This document shows, piece by piece, positions 1 to 10,333 of a DNA stretch of 64,000 nucleotides. The notes beneath the pieces are model-generated. The model saw nothing but the letters and a program-made list of their open reading frames with translations. It searched no databases and was not told where the DNA came from. Location of the stretch: NCBI RefSeq assembly GCF_949628265.1, contig NC_088786.1, forward strand, positions 8,866,001 through 8,930,000, in the 5' to 3' direction. Source of the stretch: Cloeon dipterum. Its lineage: Eukaryota; Arthropoda; Insecta; Ephemeroptera; Baetidae. The translations under genes and the position numbers were made by a program. Numbering within the stretch: position 1 is the first letter of the stretch; every line of letters begins with the position of its first letter.

Positions 1-87
1 GGGAGTAGCAAATTAAAATTTCTCGTTGGCTAAAAAATGCCTTCCCCCTTTCCTACAGTAAGTGCGAATAAATTCATCTTTTTAAAC

Positions 88-1876
88 CTCTGGAAGTGTT
101 TCGTTGTCTTCCCTAATATGCATTCCACCCGCTTCAATCACGTTCGGCAAAAGAGGTTTTGGGTAGCTGAGACTCGGGTGACTGTTGAGGATGATCAGGC
201 TGGTGTCCGTCTCCAGCTCCATCACCGACGGCGTGTCAGGCCCAAAGAGCGCCTTCGCTGCTGCGTCCATCTTCGGGTAGTGCCTGAAGTACTTGCACAG
301 GTCCACGAACAGGGTGGCGAAAAAGTTCACCATTCGTTCCGAGAAACTCATGTGATCCGTGAATGGCAGAAAAACGCTTGGAACGAATGAACTCGGCTCC
401 GGATTATTTATTCCCATTCCAAAACCTAGGGAGCCAAGAGAGCTCACCTGAAAAATTGATGTATTGGACGAAAAATCAATTTTAGATACGTTAAAGAAAA
501 AATATATAATTTTCAGCAAAATAAAAAAAAACTAACCACTGGAACAAATTCTGGGGTCTGTACTAAAAAACTCGATTCACAATACACTCGTGAAAATTTA
601 AACTAAGTATTTGCCAAATAAATTACCTGAAATGGAGACCAGATTCTTTTTTTGTTTGCAAAAATTTTCTATCAAAATATTCCGTTTTTTAAATTTAGCT
701 AACAAAAATAGCACAAAATTGGAAAAAAGCTCACCATGACCAATGGAGCTTTGTTATGCTTCGCAAAAGGAATGAGGCACTCGTTAAAGAACGTCGAGAC
801 GAGTACAAGGTCGAATTTCTCTTTGAGCAACTGCCTGACCTCGGGCATCTCGGCCGCGAGAGGACAGTTGTGCGAGAAGGAGTACCACATGGACCATAGC
901 CGGCCAAAGGTGCTCTGGCCCGAGTACTCGTAAACGTCGAACGACTCGAAGTAGTCGCGGATGGGCTTCACGTCTATTTGCCTGTATCCTATATTGGGCG
1001 CATTTTTCAGCGGATATGCTGTCACCACCGTCAAGTCATGACCCCGGTCGTGCAAAGCGGTGGTCAGGGCGCTGAACACGTGGTTGTGACTCGGCCCGGA
1101 AAAGGGAAACAGGCCTGCAAATGAGATGCGAGATTAGCAAATAAATATGGCTGTCAACTTAATTAACTAGTTTTTTTTAACTTTTTTCAAGGAAAATAAT
1201 TATTATTTGTTTTATACTTCAATTATGTGATTTTTGCAGCAAAATTCAAATAATATTTTAACGGAAGCGTCATTTTTCAATTTATTTGTTTGTGAGAATG
1301 TTTCACAGTTTATTATATATAGCTTAAAAGATTAAAAGTCAGAAAAGAGGATGACAATTATCAACAATAAAAGTAAATTTTAAAATAATAATCGCGATAA
1401 ATTAGGAATTGATAGAAAATACGGAAAATACGTTGCTGTCTCTTGATTGGGGAAAGAGATCAGTTTATTAACTTTGTAAATAAAAATCAATTGAAAATAA
1501 ATTTAGCGCAGCTGCAACATTTTATTTTTCTCTCCCAAGGTTTAAATTGCCTTAGATTTTGACACAAATTTTGACTACAAATACAAATCTCCTAAGAATA
1601 AAAAACTTATTTTATGGATTAATATGCCAATTTAGAATTTGACAAATCATACCCAGTTTTGGACTTTTTTTAACGGTTTTAGACGATTATGGATTAACTG
1701 GCTTAACATTGCATGATGAATGGATGCTCAGAAAAAAATAGTCGATTAAGTGTCTTAAATTTCAAAACCTTGAATATAAGAACAAGGACTGCGTACAAAC
1801 CTAAAATCCTGGCTGAGTTGCCGTGCTGGAAAAGAAATGCTAACGAGAAAAGCCACAATATACTCTTTAAAAGCAT
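88..1876 (-). CDS. UGT-A: UDP-glycosyltransferase, 5' part only (runs off the window)
   Basis: The N-terminal, acceptor-binding half of a UGT. Exons read 5' to 3' on the minus strand are 1876-1801, 1114-735 and 447-88; phases agree and every intron is GT-AG. Exon 1 holds only the ATG and a signal peptide (MLLKSILWLFSLAF...), ending in ARILG. Exon 2 continues with LFPF and SGPSH, where H35 is the expected catalytic base, and contains KEKFDLVLVS with the Asp partner. Exon 3 carries NNPEPSSFVPS and ends at NETLPE, exactly where the other genes splice to the DLQ.FMDGA exon. The UDP-sugar-binding half therefore lies beyond position 1. Unlike B-D it has a separate signal-peptide exon and lacks the intron inside the region of exon 3, so it belongs with J rather than with B-D. 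The function is secure at family level; the substrate is unknown. Confidence 0.86.
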
Positions 1877-2022
1877 TTTTCAACGAGGCGGCCGATAAAA
1901 AAGTGAACCCAAGAAAGTTCACTGCATGCAAAATAAACTCGTTTGGGATCATGCGTGGTGGGATATTAAGATGATAAAGAAAAATGATAACGATAAACAT
2001 TTAAGAGCTTCTAAACATCGAG

Positions 2023-2028
2023 TTTATT
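2023..2028 (-). terminator. AATAAA poly(A) signal of UGT-B
   Basis: TTTATT on the plus strand reads AATAAA on the minus strand, about 40 bases after the UGT-B stop codon. This is a normal spacing for a cleavage and polyadenylation signal. Confidence 0.55.
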
Positions 2029-2065
2029 TTTAAGATCCCGTACAAAACAAACAATTTCACAGGAA

Positions 2066-4551
2066 TCACTCTGCTTTCTTCTTTCCCTTATGTGCTGATT
2101 TAGACGTTCCTGCTTTACCAGGTTTGTTTTTGCTCCTGCAGCAGCACCACTTGATAAGGTAATAATCGAAGAGGAGCACCGCGAAGATGAATGTGAATAT
2201 TGCTCCGTAAACGTCGATAAGGTGGACTTGCCACCAACGCATGTCGGTGGCCGCAGTTCTCAAATGGGGCGCGCCATTGTGTCGCAACACGTATTCGGTC
2301 CAGAACAAGGCCCTATCGAGCGGCTTATCTGGCTGGTCTCGCACTCGTCTCTTCAAATCTTGGGCATTTTTTAAAAACCTAAATAAAGAGAATTGATTAA
2401 TTGTTTACTCACTTTCGGCTGCAATAATTCCCGTACCTCAAAACAACGAAAAAAAAAGATTTATGTATACAGGGGTGTCTAATTCTAAGTACACATGGAT
2501 TTTTTAATTTAATCCTTATCATCAGAGGATTTTGTTTTCAGTTGAATTCAATTTATGTTTTACATTCTCTTAAGCACTCTTATATTAAGTTTTCAATCAT
2601 TGGAAATTTTCATTTTAAGTCACTTTTATACTTAAATTATTTCTCATATTTTTTCAACATTTTTTTTTAAGAAAAATCAAATGAAAATCAATAAAAAATA
2701 TTTTATCAGATTCCCAGAAACTTAAATCCTGCACTTACGAAGGGTTATTGACTACAGTTTTAATTGCTTGGAGGACGGATTGTTTGCTCAACGTGTTGAA
2801 ATCCAAGCCCACAGCAAAGCCCATTCTCGCAGACTTCGCTACGTTTAACTGCTGGTCACCGAAAAATGGGATTCCAACGAGTGGTACTCCGTGGTAAGCA
2901 GCCTCTTGGGTGCTGAGAAGCCCACCGTGAGTGATGAAGAGTCTTATATTAGGATGTGCTGTGTTTAAATAACAAATTTAATTTAATAAAGATAAAAAAA
3001 TTGAGAAAATATAAATACCCAGAATTGCTTGTTGGGGAAGCCACTTTCCAATTTTGACATTTTTCGGTCTGCCAGGCATTTCGTCCGTTTCCCATTTGAA
3101 AATCACACGTTGGGGCAGATCGGAAAATGCACCCAGCAGAGCATTCAACTTGTCTTTTGGCATCTGTGAGCCTTGGACGACGGAACCCATTGAGAAATAA
3201 ATCACTCCGTCCTTAGCACCATCCATGAAATCTTGCAAATCCTTAAAAACAAATTAAATATTACCATCCAATCGTTAAAAACAATTTGTATACCTTTGAA
3301 AGTTTCTCGTTCTTTTCTTTAATGTGCATCCCTCCGGCCTCAATGATTCCAGGGTTCAATGGCCGGGGACTGTTCAAACTGAAGTGATTATTGTAAATTA
3401 CAAGACTGATGTTCTTCTCCATTTCCTCAATGGTTGGAATGTTTGGTCCGAAAAATTCCTTAGCAGCTTGGTGCATGTGTGGTTTTAGGTAATAGGTTCC
3501 TAAAGCACTTTTTTAAATTTATAATTAAAAAATTCATTTAACTAAGCGTAATTAACCTAATTAGCTGTGTTATAACGGTATTTGCAACTCGTTCAGTGAA
3601 CGTCATTTTGGAAGTAAAAGGCAGAAAGATGCTTGGCACGTATGATGTTGGCTCAGGATTTTCCATGTCCATTCCCATGCCAAACGATCCACCTGGACTA
3701 ATCGTAATGACTGGAGCTCCATTTAGGTATCCAAACGGAAGGAAGCATTGGTTGAAAAACATTGATATGAAGACCAAGTCGAATTTCTCGTTGAGAAGAG
3801 GTTTCACCTAAACACAGGAGAGATGCGAGTTCTGAGAATTTTAATTTCAACTGGCGTTTATATGAGGCAATTATTGCAGAATATAAGCAGTGTCCCAGTG
3901 TTATGTAAGAGCCTTACTTCATTCATCAAATTTAAAAAAAATGGTTAACACTATAAAGGGCTACAAATTTTATTGTGTCTCTAAGTATTGAATTGGATTT
4001 AATTTCTTAAATCAATTCAGTTTAAAATGGATTGGTATTTGCTCTATATGATATTCAGGGGATTGGGGAATATGCTGTAAATTTGTATTTTGGCTTAGGA
4101 ATGCTAAAATAAAACCGATTGATTGGAACATTGAACACCTAAATTTAATTAAATAAATCGCCGATTTCCACTTATTTTGTGTAAAAAATAATCTAAAAAA
4201 TATACTCACTTGCGGGGTTTGCAGAACGTAAGGACAAGTCTGGACAAATATTTTTATTATGCTGCCGAACTGACTGAAGAAATTCTCCTCCGTGTGAGTG
4301 AAGGGACTAAATACTGCTCCAACTTTGTCCATCACATCCACCGCAATTTCCTTGTAGTTTGCCGATGTTTTGTTGGTCGGGTATGAAGTGAGGACGGTTA
4401 AGTCGTGGCCTCTGTTCGCCAATTCTCTGGTCAACGCCGAGAAGAAGTTGTTGTGACTTTTGCCGGAGACGCCAAAAAGGCACAAAATGCGGGCCCCGTG
4501 GGCCGCCGAGAGGCCCGCGCACAAAATTAACGCTAACGAGCAGAGCCGCAT
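2066..4551 (-). CDS. UGT-B: full-length UDP-glycosyltransferase
   Basis: Transfers sugar from a UDP-sugar to small lipophilic acceptors in the ER lumen. Six exons: 4551-4210, 3807-3557, 3507-3294, 3241-3019, 2958-2739, 2378-2066. They give about 520 residues, usual for the family. Signal peptide about 1-19; H33 in SGKSH is the catalytic base and D124 in EKFDLVF its partner. The signature FITHGGLLSTQEAAYHGVP, followed by GIPFFGDQ, binds the UDP-sugar. A membrane span follows HLIDVYGAIF, then a KWCCC cytoplasmic tail ending KKKAE, a KKxx ER-retrieval signal. The exon 3 acceptor is the less obvious AG before TGCTTTAGG; the later AG would break the frame, whereas this one gives S-ALGTYYLKP, matching C and D. 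A poly(A) signal lies at 2023-2028 (minus). Confidence 0.92.
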
Positions 4552-4599
4552 GTTTGTGAAGACCGCGCACTGCGCTAAAAAAGGTGCACCTTGTGGTTA

Positions 4600-4607
4600 T
4601 GACCTTG
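4600..4607 (-). promoter_or_regulatory. CAAGGTCA nuclear-receptor-type half site upstream of UGT-B
   Basis: Reads CAAGGTCA on the minus strand, about 50 bases before the UGT-B ATG. It matches the extended half site used by monomeric nuclear receptors of the FTZ-F1/ERR type. Similar sites lie at 7403 (C, one mismatch), 10210 (D), 17993 (G) and 21064 (H). A GATAA element (4612) is next to it. Confidence 0.4.
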
Positions 4608-4677
4608 CCGGAAGATAAGCGAGAAAAACAGGCAACGCGGACTCATTATATCTTTGAATCCCGCCGAGATCATCATA

Positions 4678-4691
4678 GCTCCATCTCTGGG
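4678..4691 (-). promoter_or_regulatory. Shared upstream promoter box of UGT-B
   Basis: The 14-base element (plus strand GCTCCATCTCTGGG) lies 127 bases upstream of the UGT-B ATG. It recurs at 10270-10283 upstream of D and nearly intact at 7475-7488 upstream of C, each about 141 bases from the ATG. AT-rich TATA-like sequence follows on the gene side. It is probably a core or proximal promoter element kept through duplication. Confidence 0.45.
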
Positions 4692-5485
4692 CAAAAAGCT
4701 ACTGGATAATTGTGTCTACTATGCATACGTACGGAGATAAATAAAAATAAATAATATGGACATCCTTTTGAGATTTTTTTTAGATATAATTTGTCATTCC
4801 ATTGAGAAAATCAGAATTTGAATCAATTTTTGAAACCCTATTATGTGCAAGAGAAAAGATTTAAAAATATTAATTCAATGTGGCATGTAGAGGGTTTTAA
4901 AATGTGCTGAGTTAACCTCTGCTGCACTTGGGGTAAATTATGAAATTATGAGCGACAAGCACTTGAGTCCGGTCAACACCGACAGTCAAGCATTGTTCGT
5001 CAGCATAAAAAATAAATTGCTGCAAAAGAGCTTTATTTTAAGTTAAATAACTATACTCTTTGAAAATAATTTAGTTTGGTTTTAACTCTACAACAAATAG
5101 TTTTTTTGCGTTATAGGCACAATAAACTTGAACGTTTTTACTCAATACCGTATTAAATAAATTAATCAGCGGGGCGGCTCCTTCTCCACGAGTCAAGAAA
5201 TTAATTACAGAGTACGAAACAGTTTGCATCAGTTTAGCAGACCTTGAACTCAAACTCAATTTTCCCTCTAACTCAATCTGATGAATTCTAAAGAATATAA
5301 TTATCTTTCTTGGAAAAGGCAAACTAGTATAGAGATTGAATAGTTCACAGATAAAAATTAAAATTTCAGTTTATTTTTGACATTTGTTATATTGTTTGTT
5401 TGTAATATGTAGTTGCTTTTACAGCTATTTACAAAACAGAAAGAATGGATAACCGCAGTCTACAATTGTTTGGGGTATTTAAACC
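4692..5485. other. Intergenic, UGT-B upstream / UGT-C downstream
   Basis: AT-rich sequence with no supportable gene. It includes the UGT-C 3' flank, with an AATAAA on the minus strand at 5370-5375. An 83-residue reading frame at 5071-5322 has no family resemblance and no start context, and is treated as chance. Confidence 0.6.
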
Positions 5486-7334
5486 TTACTCAGCCTTTCT
5501 TTTGCTCTTTTTTGATTTAGATGGAGAAGTCTCGCTTTGCTTCTTATTGCTGTTTGATTTTCTCCTACAACAGCACCACTTGATTAGATAAGAATCGAAG
5601 ATAAGCACAGTCGATAGCACAGCGAAAATAGCTCCGTAAACGTCGATGAGGTGAACCTGCCACCAGCTCATGTCCGTGGCCGCAGTCCGCAAATGCGGGG
5701 CACCGTTGTGTCGCAACACGTACTCGGTCCAGAACACGGCCCTGTCCAATGGACTTTCCGGCTGGTCTCGTACCCTCGTCTTCAACTCCTGGGCATTTTT
5801 GTAGAATCTAAGTAGAGGTCATGAAAATAATTACGGGGATGATTAAAATTGTGGTTTTCTTTACGATGGATCGTTGATGACAGATTTGATCGCATTGATA
5901 ATGTTCTGTTTGCTTAAATTGTTGTAGTCCAAGCCCACGGCCAGGCCCATTCGCGATGATTTTGCCACGTTTAACTGTTGATCACCGAAAAATGGAATTC
6001 CAACGAGTGGCACTCCGTGATAAGCCGCCTCCTGAGTGCTCAATAGTCCGCCATGAGTGATGAATAACTTCAAATTGGGATGAGCTTTAGCATAATTTTA
6101 TATAAATAAAAATTTAAACAATCGGAAAATTTAAGACCTAGTACAGCTTGCTGGGGAAGCCACTTTCCAATTTTGACGTTATTTGGTTTGTTTGGCATTT
6201 CCTCTGTTTCCCATTTGAAAATCACGCGTTGGGGTAGCTCAGAAAATGCATCCAGCAGAGCAGCCACTTTTTCTTCCGGAAACTGGGATCCTTGAATAAA
6301 AGACCCCATCGAAAAATAGATCACGCCATCCTTGGCTCCGTCCATAAATTCTTGTAGATCCTGTTATAATCTCATTTAGTATTTGTGAAAAATTTACGTT
6401 TTAAAAATTTTTACTTTTGGAAGTTTTTCATTTTTGTCCTTGATGTGCATTCCACCTGCATCAACGACTCCAGGGTTCAAGGGCCGAGGGTTATTCAAAG
6501 TGAAGTGATTGTTATAGATTACGAGGCTGAGATTTTTCTCCATTGCCTCGATGGATGGAATGTTGGGACCGAAAAACTCTTTTGCCGCATCATGCATGGC
6601 TGGTTTAAGGAAAAAAGTGGCCAGGAAGCTGTGATTGGTAAAAACGAAATATTTTGTTGCTTGCACGTTAACTTTTAAAACTCACTCGACTAAATGGGAC
6701 ATCACGGTATTGGAAACTCGTTCCGCAAACGTCATCTTTGAGGTGAGGGGTAAAAACATATTCGGCACGTAAGACCTGGGCTCAGGGTTAGCCATGTCCA
6801 TTCCCATTCCCAAGTTTCCTCCTGAACTTATGCCGATCATTGGGGCACTGTTGATGTAACCGAAAGGCAGGAAGCATTGGCTGAAGAACGTTGAAATGAT
6901 CACCAAGTCAAATTTTTCTTGCAATAGTGGCTTAATCTTAAAAACGAATTAAATTTTAAAACACATACCCCTCATATAAAATTAAATCTCACTTGGGGCA
7001 TTTGCAGGACAGCAGGACAAAGCTTCAGGAACAGGTCTAACATGGTAAAAGCTTTGCTCAAAGGGCCTTTTTCTGTTTGAGTGAGAGGGTTGAAATTAGC
7101 TGAAAATAACTCCATCAATTCGATAGGGATTTCTTTATAGTTGGCCGAAGTTTTCTTGGTTGGAAAGGCAGTGACGATGGTCAAGTCGTGACCGCGGTTC
7201 GCCAGCTCCTTGGTCAGCGCCGTGAAAAAGTGGTTGTGGCTCTGCCCGGAAACGCCAAAGAGGCCCAAAATTCGGGCCCCGTGGGCTGCTGAAAGGCCCA
7301 CGCAGAAAACTAACGCCAACAAGCAAAGCCGCAT
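5486..7334 (-). CDS. UGT-C: full-length UDP-glycosyltransferase, near-twin of UGT-D
   Basis: Six exons: 7334-6993, 6936-6686, 6628-6415, 6360-6138, 6084-5865, 5807-5486, giving about 523 residues. All introns are GT-AG and only 50-60 bases long. Signal peptide about 1-19, catalytic H33 in SGQSH, Asp partner D124 in EKFDLVI. The UDP-sugar signature is FITHGGLLSTQEAAYHGVP with GIPFFGDQQLN. One C-terminal membrane span is followed by KWCCCRRK and a tail ending KRKAE, a KxKxx ER-retrieval signal. Exon lengths 2-6 match UGT-D exactly (251, 214, 223, 220 and 322 bases). Part of exon 5 and intron 4 is almost identical to D, suggesting conversion or very recent duplication. Confidence 0.93.
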
Positions 7335-7402
7335 GGTTGAAACTGATTGAGAATCGGCAGTCGCACTGCAATAAAGAGCAGGATTGCTTCAGCCTCAGTC
7401 CG

Positions 7403-7410
7403 CGACCTTG
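7403..7410 (-). promoter_or_regulatory. CAAGGTCG half site and flanking GATAA, UGT-C promoter
   Basis: Equivalent of the CAAGGTCA box of UGT-B and UGT-D with one substitution, 69 bases before the UGT-C ATG. A GATAAG motif follows near 7421. The CCATCTCT box is at 7475-7488. Confidence 0.33.
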
Positions 7411-7488
7411 CCAGGCCGCGATGATAAGTATGTATATAGTAGAGGAGCAGGCAGCTGAATTAAATACCATTATCACTCCATCTCTTGG

Positions 7489-8294
7489 CCAGTCCGATTA
7501 AGTTTAAGCTTTGGGGTTTTAGAGATTAATAAGAACATTTTCAAGCGAAATTCCATAAAATATAAAACCATTTACAGAAAATTACAAACCAGCTAACAGA
7601 TATGGTGCCGTCATTATAATTTACAGTTTTTGAATACCTCAATTAAGTGATTTCCAATTCAATGATCTTGCAACTTTGCATTCTTGGCTATGGAGTTTTC
7701 ATTCAACGTGTTGAAGCCAAAATCCGCAACCTGCTTGGTAGGAACGACAGCAAAGTTTTTAAGTATAAAAATTCTTCTTATGTGTACTTTGTTCAAAATC
7801 TCTATCTCTGCCTCTCTGAATTGGTTATAAACCTAAATTACATTGAGAATTTAACGTTGGTTCTTTTGTTTTGAAAACGGTCGAAGCTTCAAGTTAGCGG
7901 TCAGAAATTAAATGCTTACACAAGTGCTTAAAAATGCAATAAAAATAAAATAAATTTAACAGGATCCTGAGAGTGAAAATTAAATTGAAATACATTCCTT
8001 TCTAGTTTATTATTTTTAAGGCCTGAGAAAGAATTGATAATTTTTACGTCTCACCCTCTTGAATTTTTTCAGCAACGCTTCAAAAAACGGCACATATGCA
8101 AGCCATTGTTTATTCTTTAAATAATCTTGTTGAAGTGAAGAGACCTAAAACTACAAAGATAAAATCGAATTAAAAGAAACCGTTCAGTTTTTAAAAAAAA
8201 TTGTGATTGTTTAATGCGAAATAGATAATTTATACATCTATTGTGTAGAACTTTAAAAAAATCAATAATAGCCAGTGGAGTATTCGTTAATGTC
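7489..8294. other. Intergenic, UGT-C upstream / UGT-D downstream
   Basis: No gene is supported. The sequence is AT-rich with scattered short frames; a 75-residue frame at 7647-7874 resembles nothing I recognise. A minus-strand AATAAA at 8109-8114 is a possible poly(A) signal for UGT-D. Confidence 0.6.
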
Positions 8295-10129
8295 TTATTC
8301 AGCCTTTCTTTTGTTGTTTCTAGATTTAGTTGACGAAGCCTCGCTTTGCTTCTTATTGCTGTTAGTTTTATTCCTACAACAGCAACACTTAATGACATAA
8401 TAATCGAAAACAAGAAAAGCCGATAGCACCGCGAAAATAGCTCCGTAAACGTCGATGAGGTGAACCTGCCACCAGGTCATGTCCGTGGCCGCAGTACGCA
8501 AATGCTGGGCACCGTTGTGTCGCAACACGTACTCGGTCCAGAACACGGCCCGGTCTAGAGGACTTTCCGGCTGGTCTCGTACCCTTTTCTTCAAATCCTG
8601 GGCATTTTTGTAGTAACTAAATAAAATAAGGTCGTTTAAATACTTGAAGGCAATGGGATTTAAATAGATATATAACCCTACGATGGTTCATTGGTGACAG
8701 TTTTGATCGCTTTCATTATGGTCTGCTTTTTTAAAGTGTTGTAGTCCAATCCTACAGCGAGGCCCATTCGCGATGATTTTGCCACGTTTAACTGTTGATC
8801 ACCGAAAAATGGAATTCCAACGAGTGGCACTCCGTGATAAGCCGCCTCCTGAGTGCTCAATAGTCCGCCATGAGTGATGAATAGCTTCAAATTGGGATGA
8901 GCTTTAGCATAATTTTTATAAAAAAAATTAAACAATCGGAAAATTTAAGACCTAGCACAGCTTGCTGGGGAAGCCACTTCCCAATTTTGACATTATCTGG
9001 TTTGTTTGGCATTGCCTCTGTTTCCCATTTGAAAATCACACGTTGGGGCAGCTCAGAAAATGCGTCCAGCAGAGCTTTCAGTTTTTCTTCCGGGAATTCT
9101 GATCCTTTAATGTAAGACCCCATCGAAAAATATATGATTCCATCCTTGGCCCCGTCCATAAATTCTTGTAGATCCTGTTTATTTAAGTAAAATATAATGA
9201 TACAAATTTTAAAAATCAATAATTTTACTTTTGGAAGTTTTTCATTTTTGTCTTTGATGTGCATTCCACCCGCGTCAATGACTCCAGGGTTTAAGGGCCG
9301 AGGATTGTTCAAGGTGAAGTGGTTGTTGTAAATTACGAGGCTGAGATTTTTCTCCATTTCCTCAATGGTTGGAATGTTGGGACCGAAAAACTCTTTTGCC
9401 GCATCATACATAACTGGCTTATGAACAAAGGTGGCCAAAAAGCTGAGAAATTTATTAGTTTAATATTATCTATACGTGATTTAAACAGACCTGATTAGAT
9501 GGGATAACAAAGTATTAGTAACTCGTTCCAGAAACGTCATCTTTGAAGTGAGGGGTAGAAACAAATTCGGCACGTAAGACCTTGGTTCGGGGTTAGCCAT
9601 GTCCATTCCCATTCCCAAACTTCCTGCTGCACTTATGCCGATCATTGGGGCACCGTTGATGTATCCAAAAGGCAGGAAGCATTGGCTGAAGAACGTTGAA
9701 ATGATCACCAAATCAAATTTTTCTTCCAGCAGTGGTTTAATCTACACAAAATTTTAATTTCATTTATTTATTTAAACCAGAACAACATCTCACCTGGGGC
9801 AAGTTCAGTATGGTAGGACAAAGTTTCTTGAACATTCCTAACATGGAAAAAAGTCTGCTCAACGTGCCCTCTTCTGTCTGGCTTAGAGGGTTGAAATTCG
9901 CTGAAAATAACTCCATTAATTCGACCGGTATTTCTTTATAATTGGCCGAAGTTTTCTTGGTTGGAAAGGCAGTGACGATGGTCAAGTCGTGGCCGCGGTT
10001 CGCTAGCTCCTTGGTCAGCGCCGTGAAAAAGTGGTTGTGGCTCTTCCCGGAGACGCCGAAGAGGCCCAAAATTTGGGCTCCGTGGGCCGCCGAGAGGCAA
10101 AATATTAACGCCACCAAGCTCAGCCGCAT
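8295..10129 (-). CDS. UGT-D: full-length UDP-glycosyltransferase, near-twin of UGT-C
   Basis: Six exons: 10129-9794, 9741-9491, 9442-9229, 9174-8952, 8901-8682, 8616-8295, giving about 521 residues. I chose the ATG at 10129 (MRLSLVALIF) because it places the signal peptide as in B and C; an in-frame ATG at 10159 would add ten polar residues in front of it. H31 in SGKSH is the catalytic base and D122 in EEKFDLVI its partner. The signature is FITHGGLLSTQEAAYHGVP. The C-terminal span is followed by a cysteine-rich KCCCC tail and KRKAE, a KxKxx retrieval signal. The promoter shares two motifs with B and C. Confidence 0.93.
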
Positions 10130-10209
10130 AGTTGCTACTGATAGAAACCTGCGAGTCACTATGTTTGGTGCACCGCAAGAAAGAGGAGGAGTGTCTTAGC
10201 CTTGGTCTG

Positions 10210-10217
10210 TGACCTTG
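10210..10217 (-). promoter_or_regulatory. CAAGGTCA nuclear-receptor-type half site upstream of UGT-D
   Basis: CAAGGTCA on the minus strand, 81 bases before the UGT-D ATG, at the same relative place as in UGT-B and UGT-C. Confidence 0.4.
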
Positions 10218-10269
10218 TTGCGATGCCAAATGAGAGAAAAAAAGAGGCGACTGAATTTTATGCTATATT

Positions 10270-10283
10270 CGCTCCATCTCTGG
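10270..10283 (-). promoter_or_regulatory. Shared upstream promoter box of UGT-D
   Basis: Identical over 14 bases to the box at 4678-4691 upstream of UGT-B. It lies 141 bases upstream of the UGT-D ATG. TATA-like sequence (minus strand, near 10255-10265) follows on the gene side. Confidence 0.45.
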
Positions 10284-10333
10284 GTATCAAATAGATGAAA
10301 TTGCTTTTAAAAATAAAATACGAATTAAAATTT

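Noticed and set aside
3480-3502. The more obvious AG acceptor just before GAACCTATTACC for UGT-B exon 3
   Set aside because: It leaves the wrong phase after ATTAG and would break the gene. The AG six bases upstream gives S-ALGTYYLKP, aligned with C and D.
10130-10159. Upstream in-frame ATG of UGT-D
   Set aside because: It would put MTRRFLSVAT before the signal peptide. The second ATG aligns with the starts of B and C.
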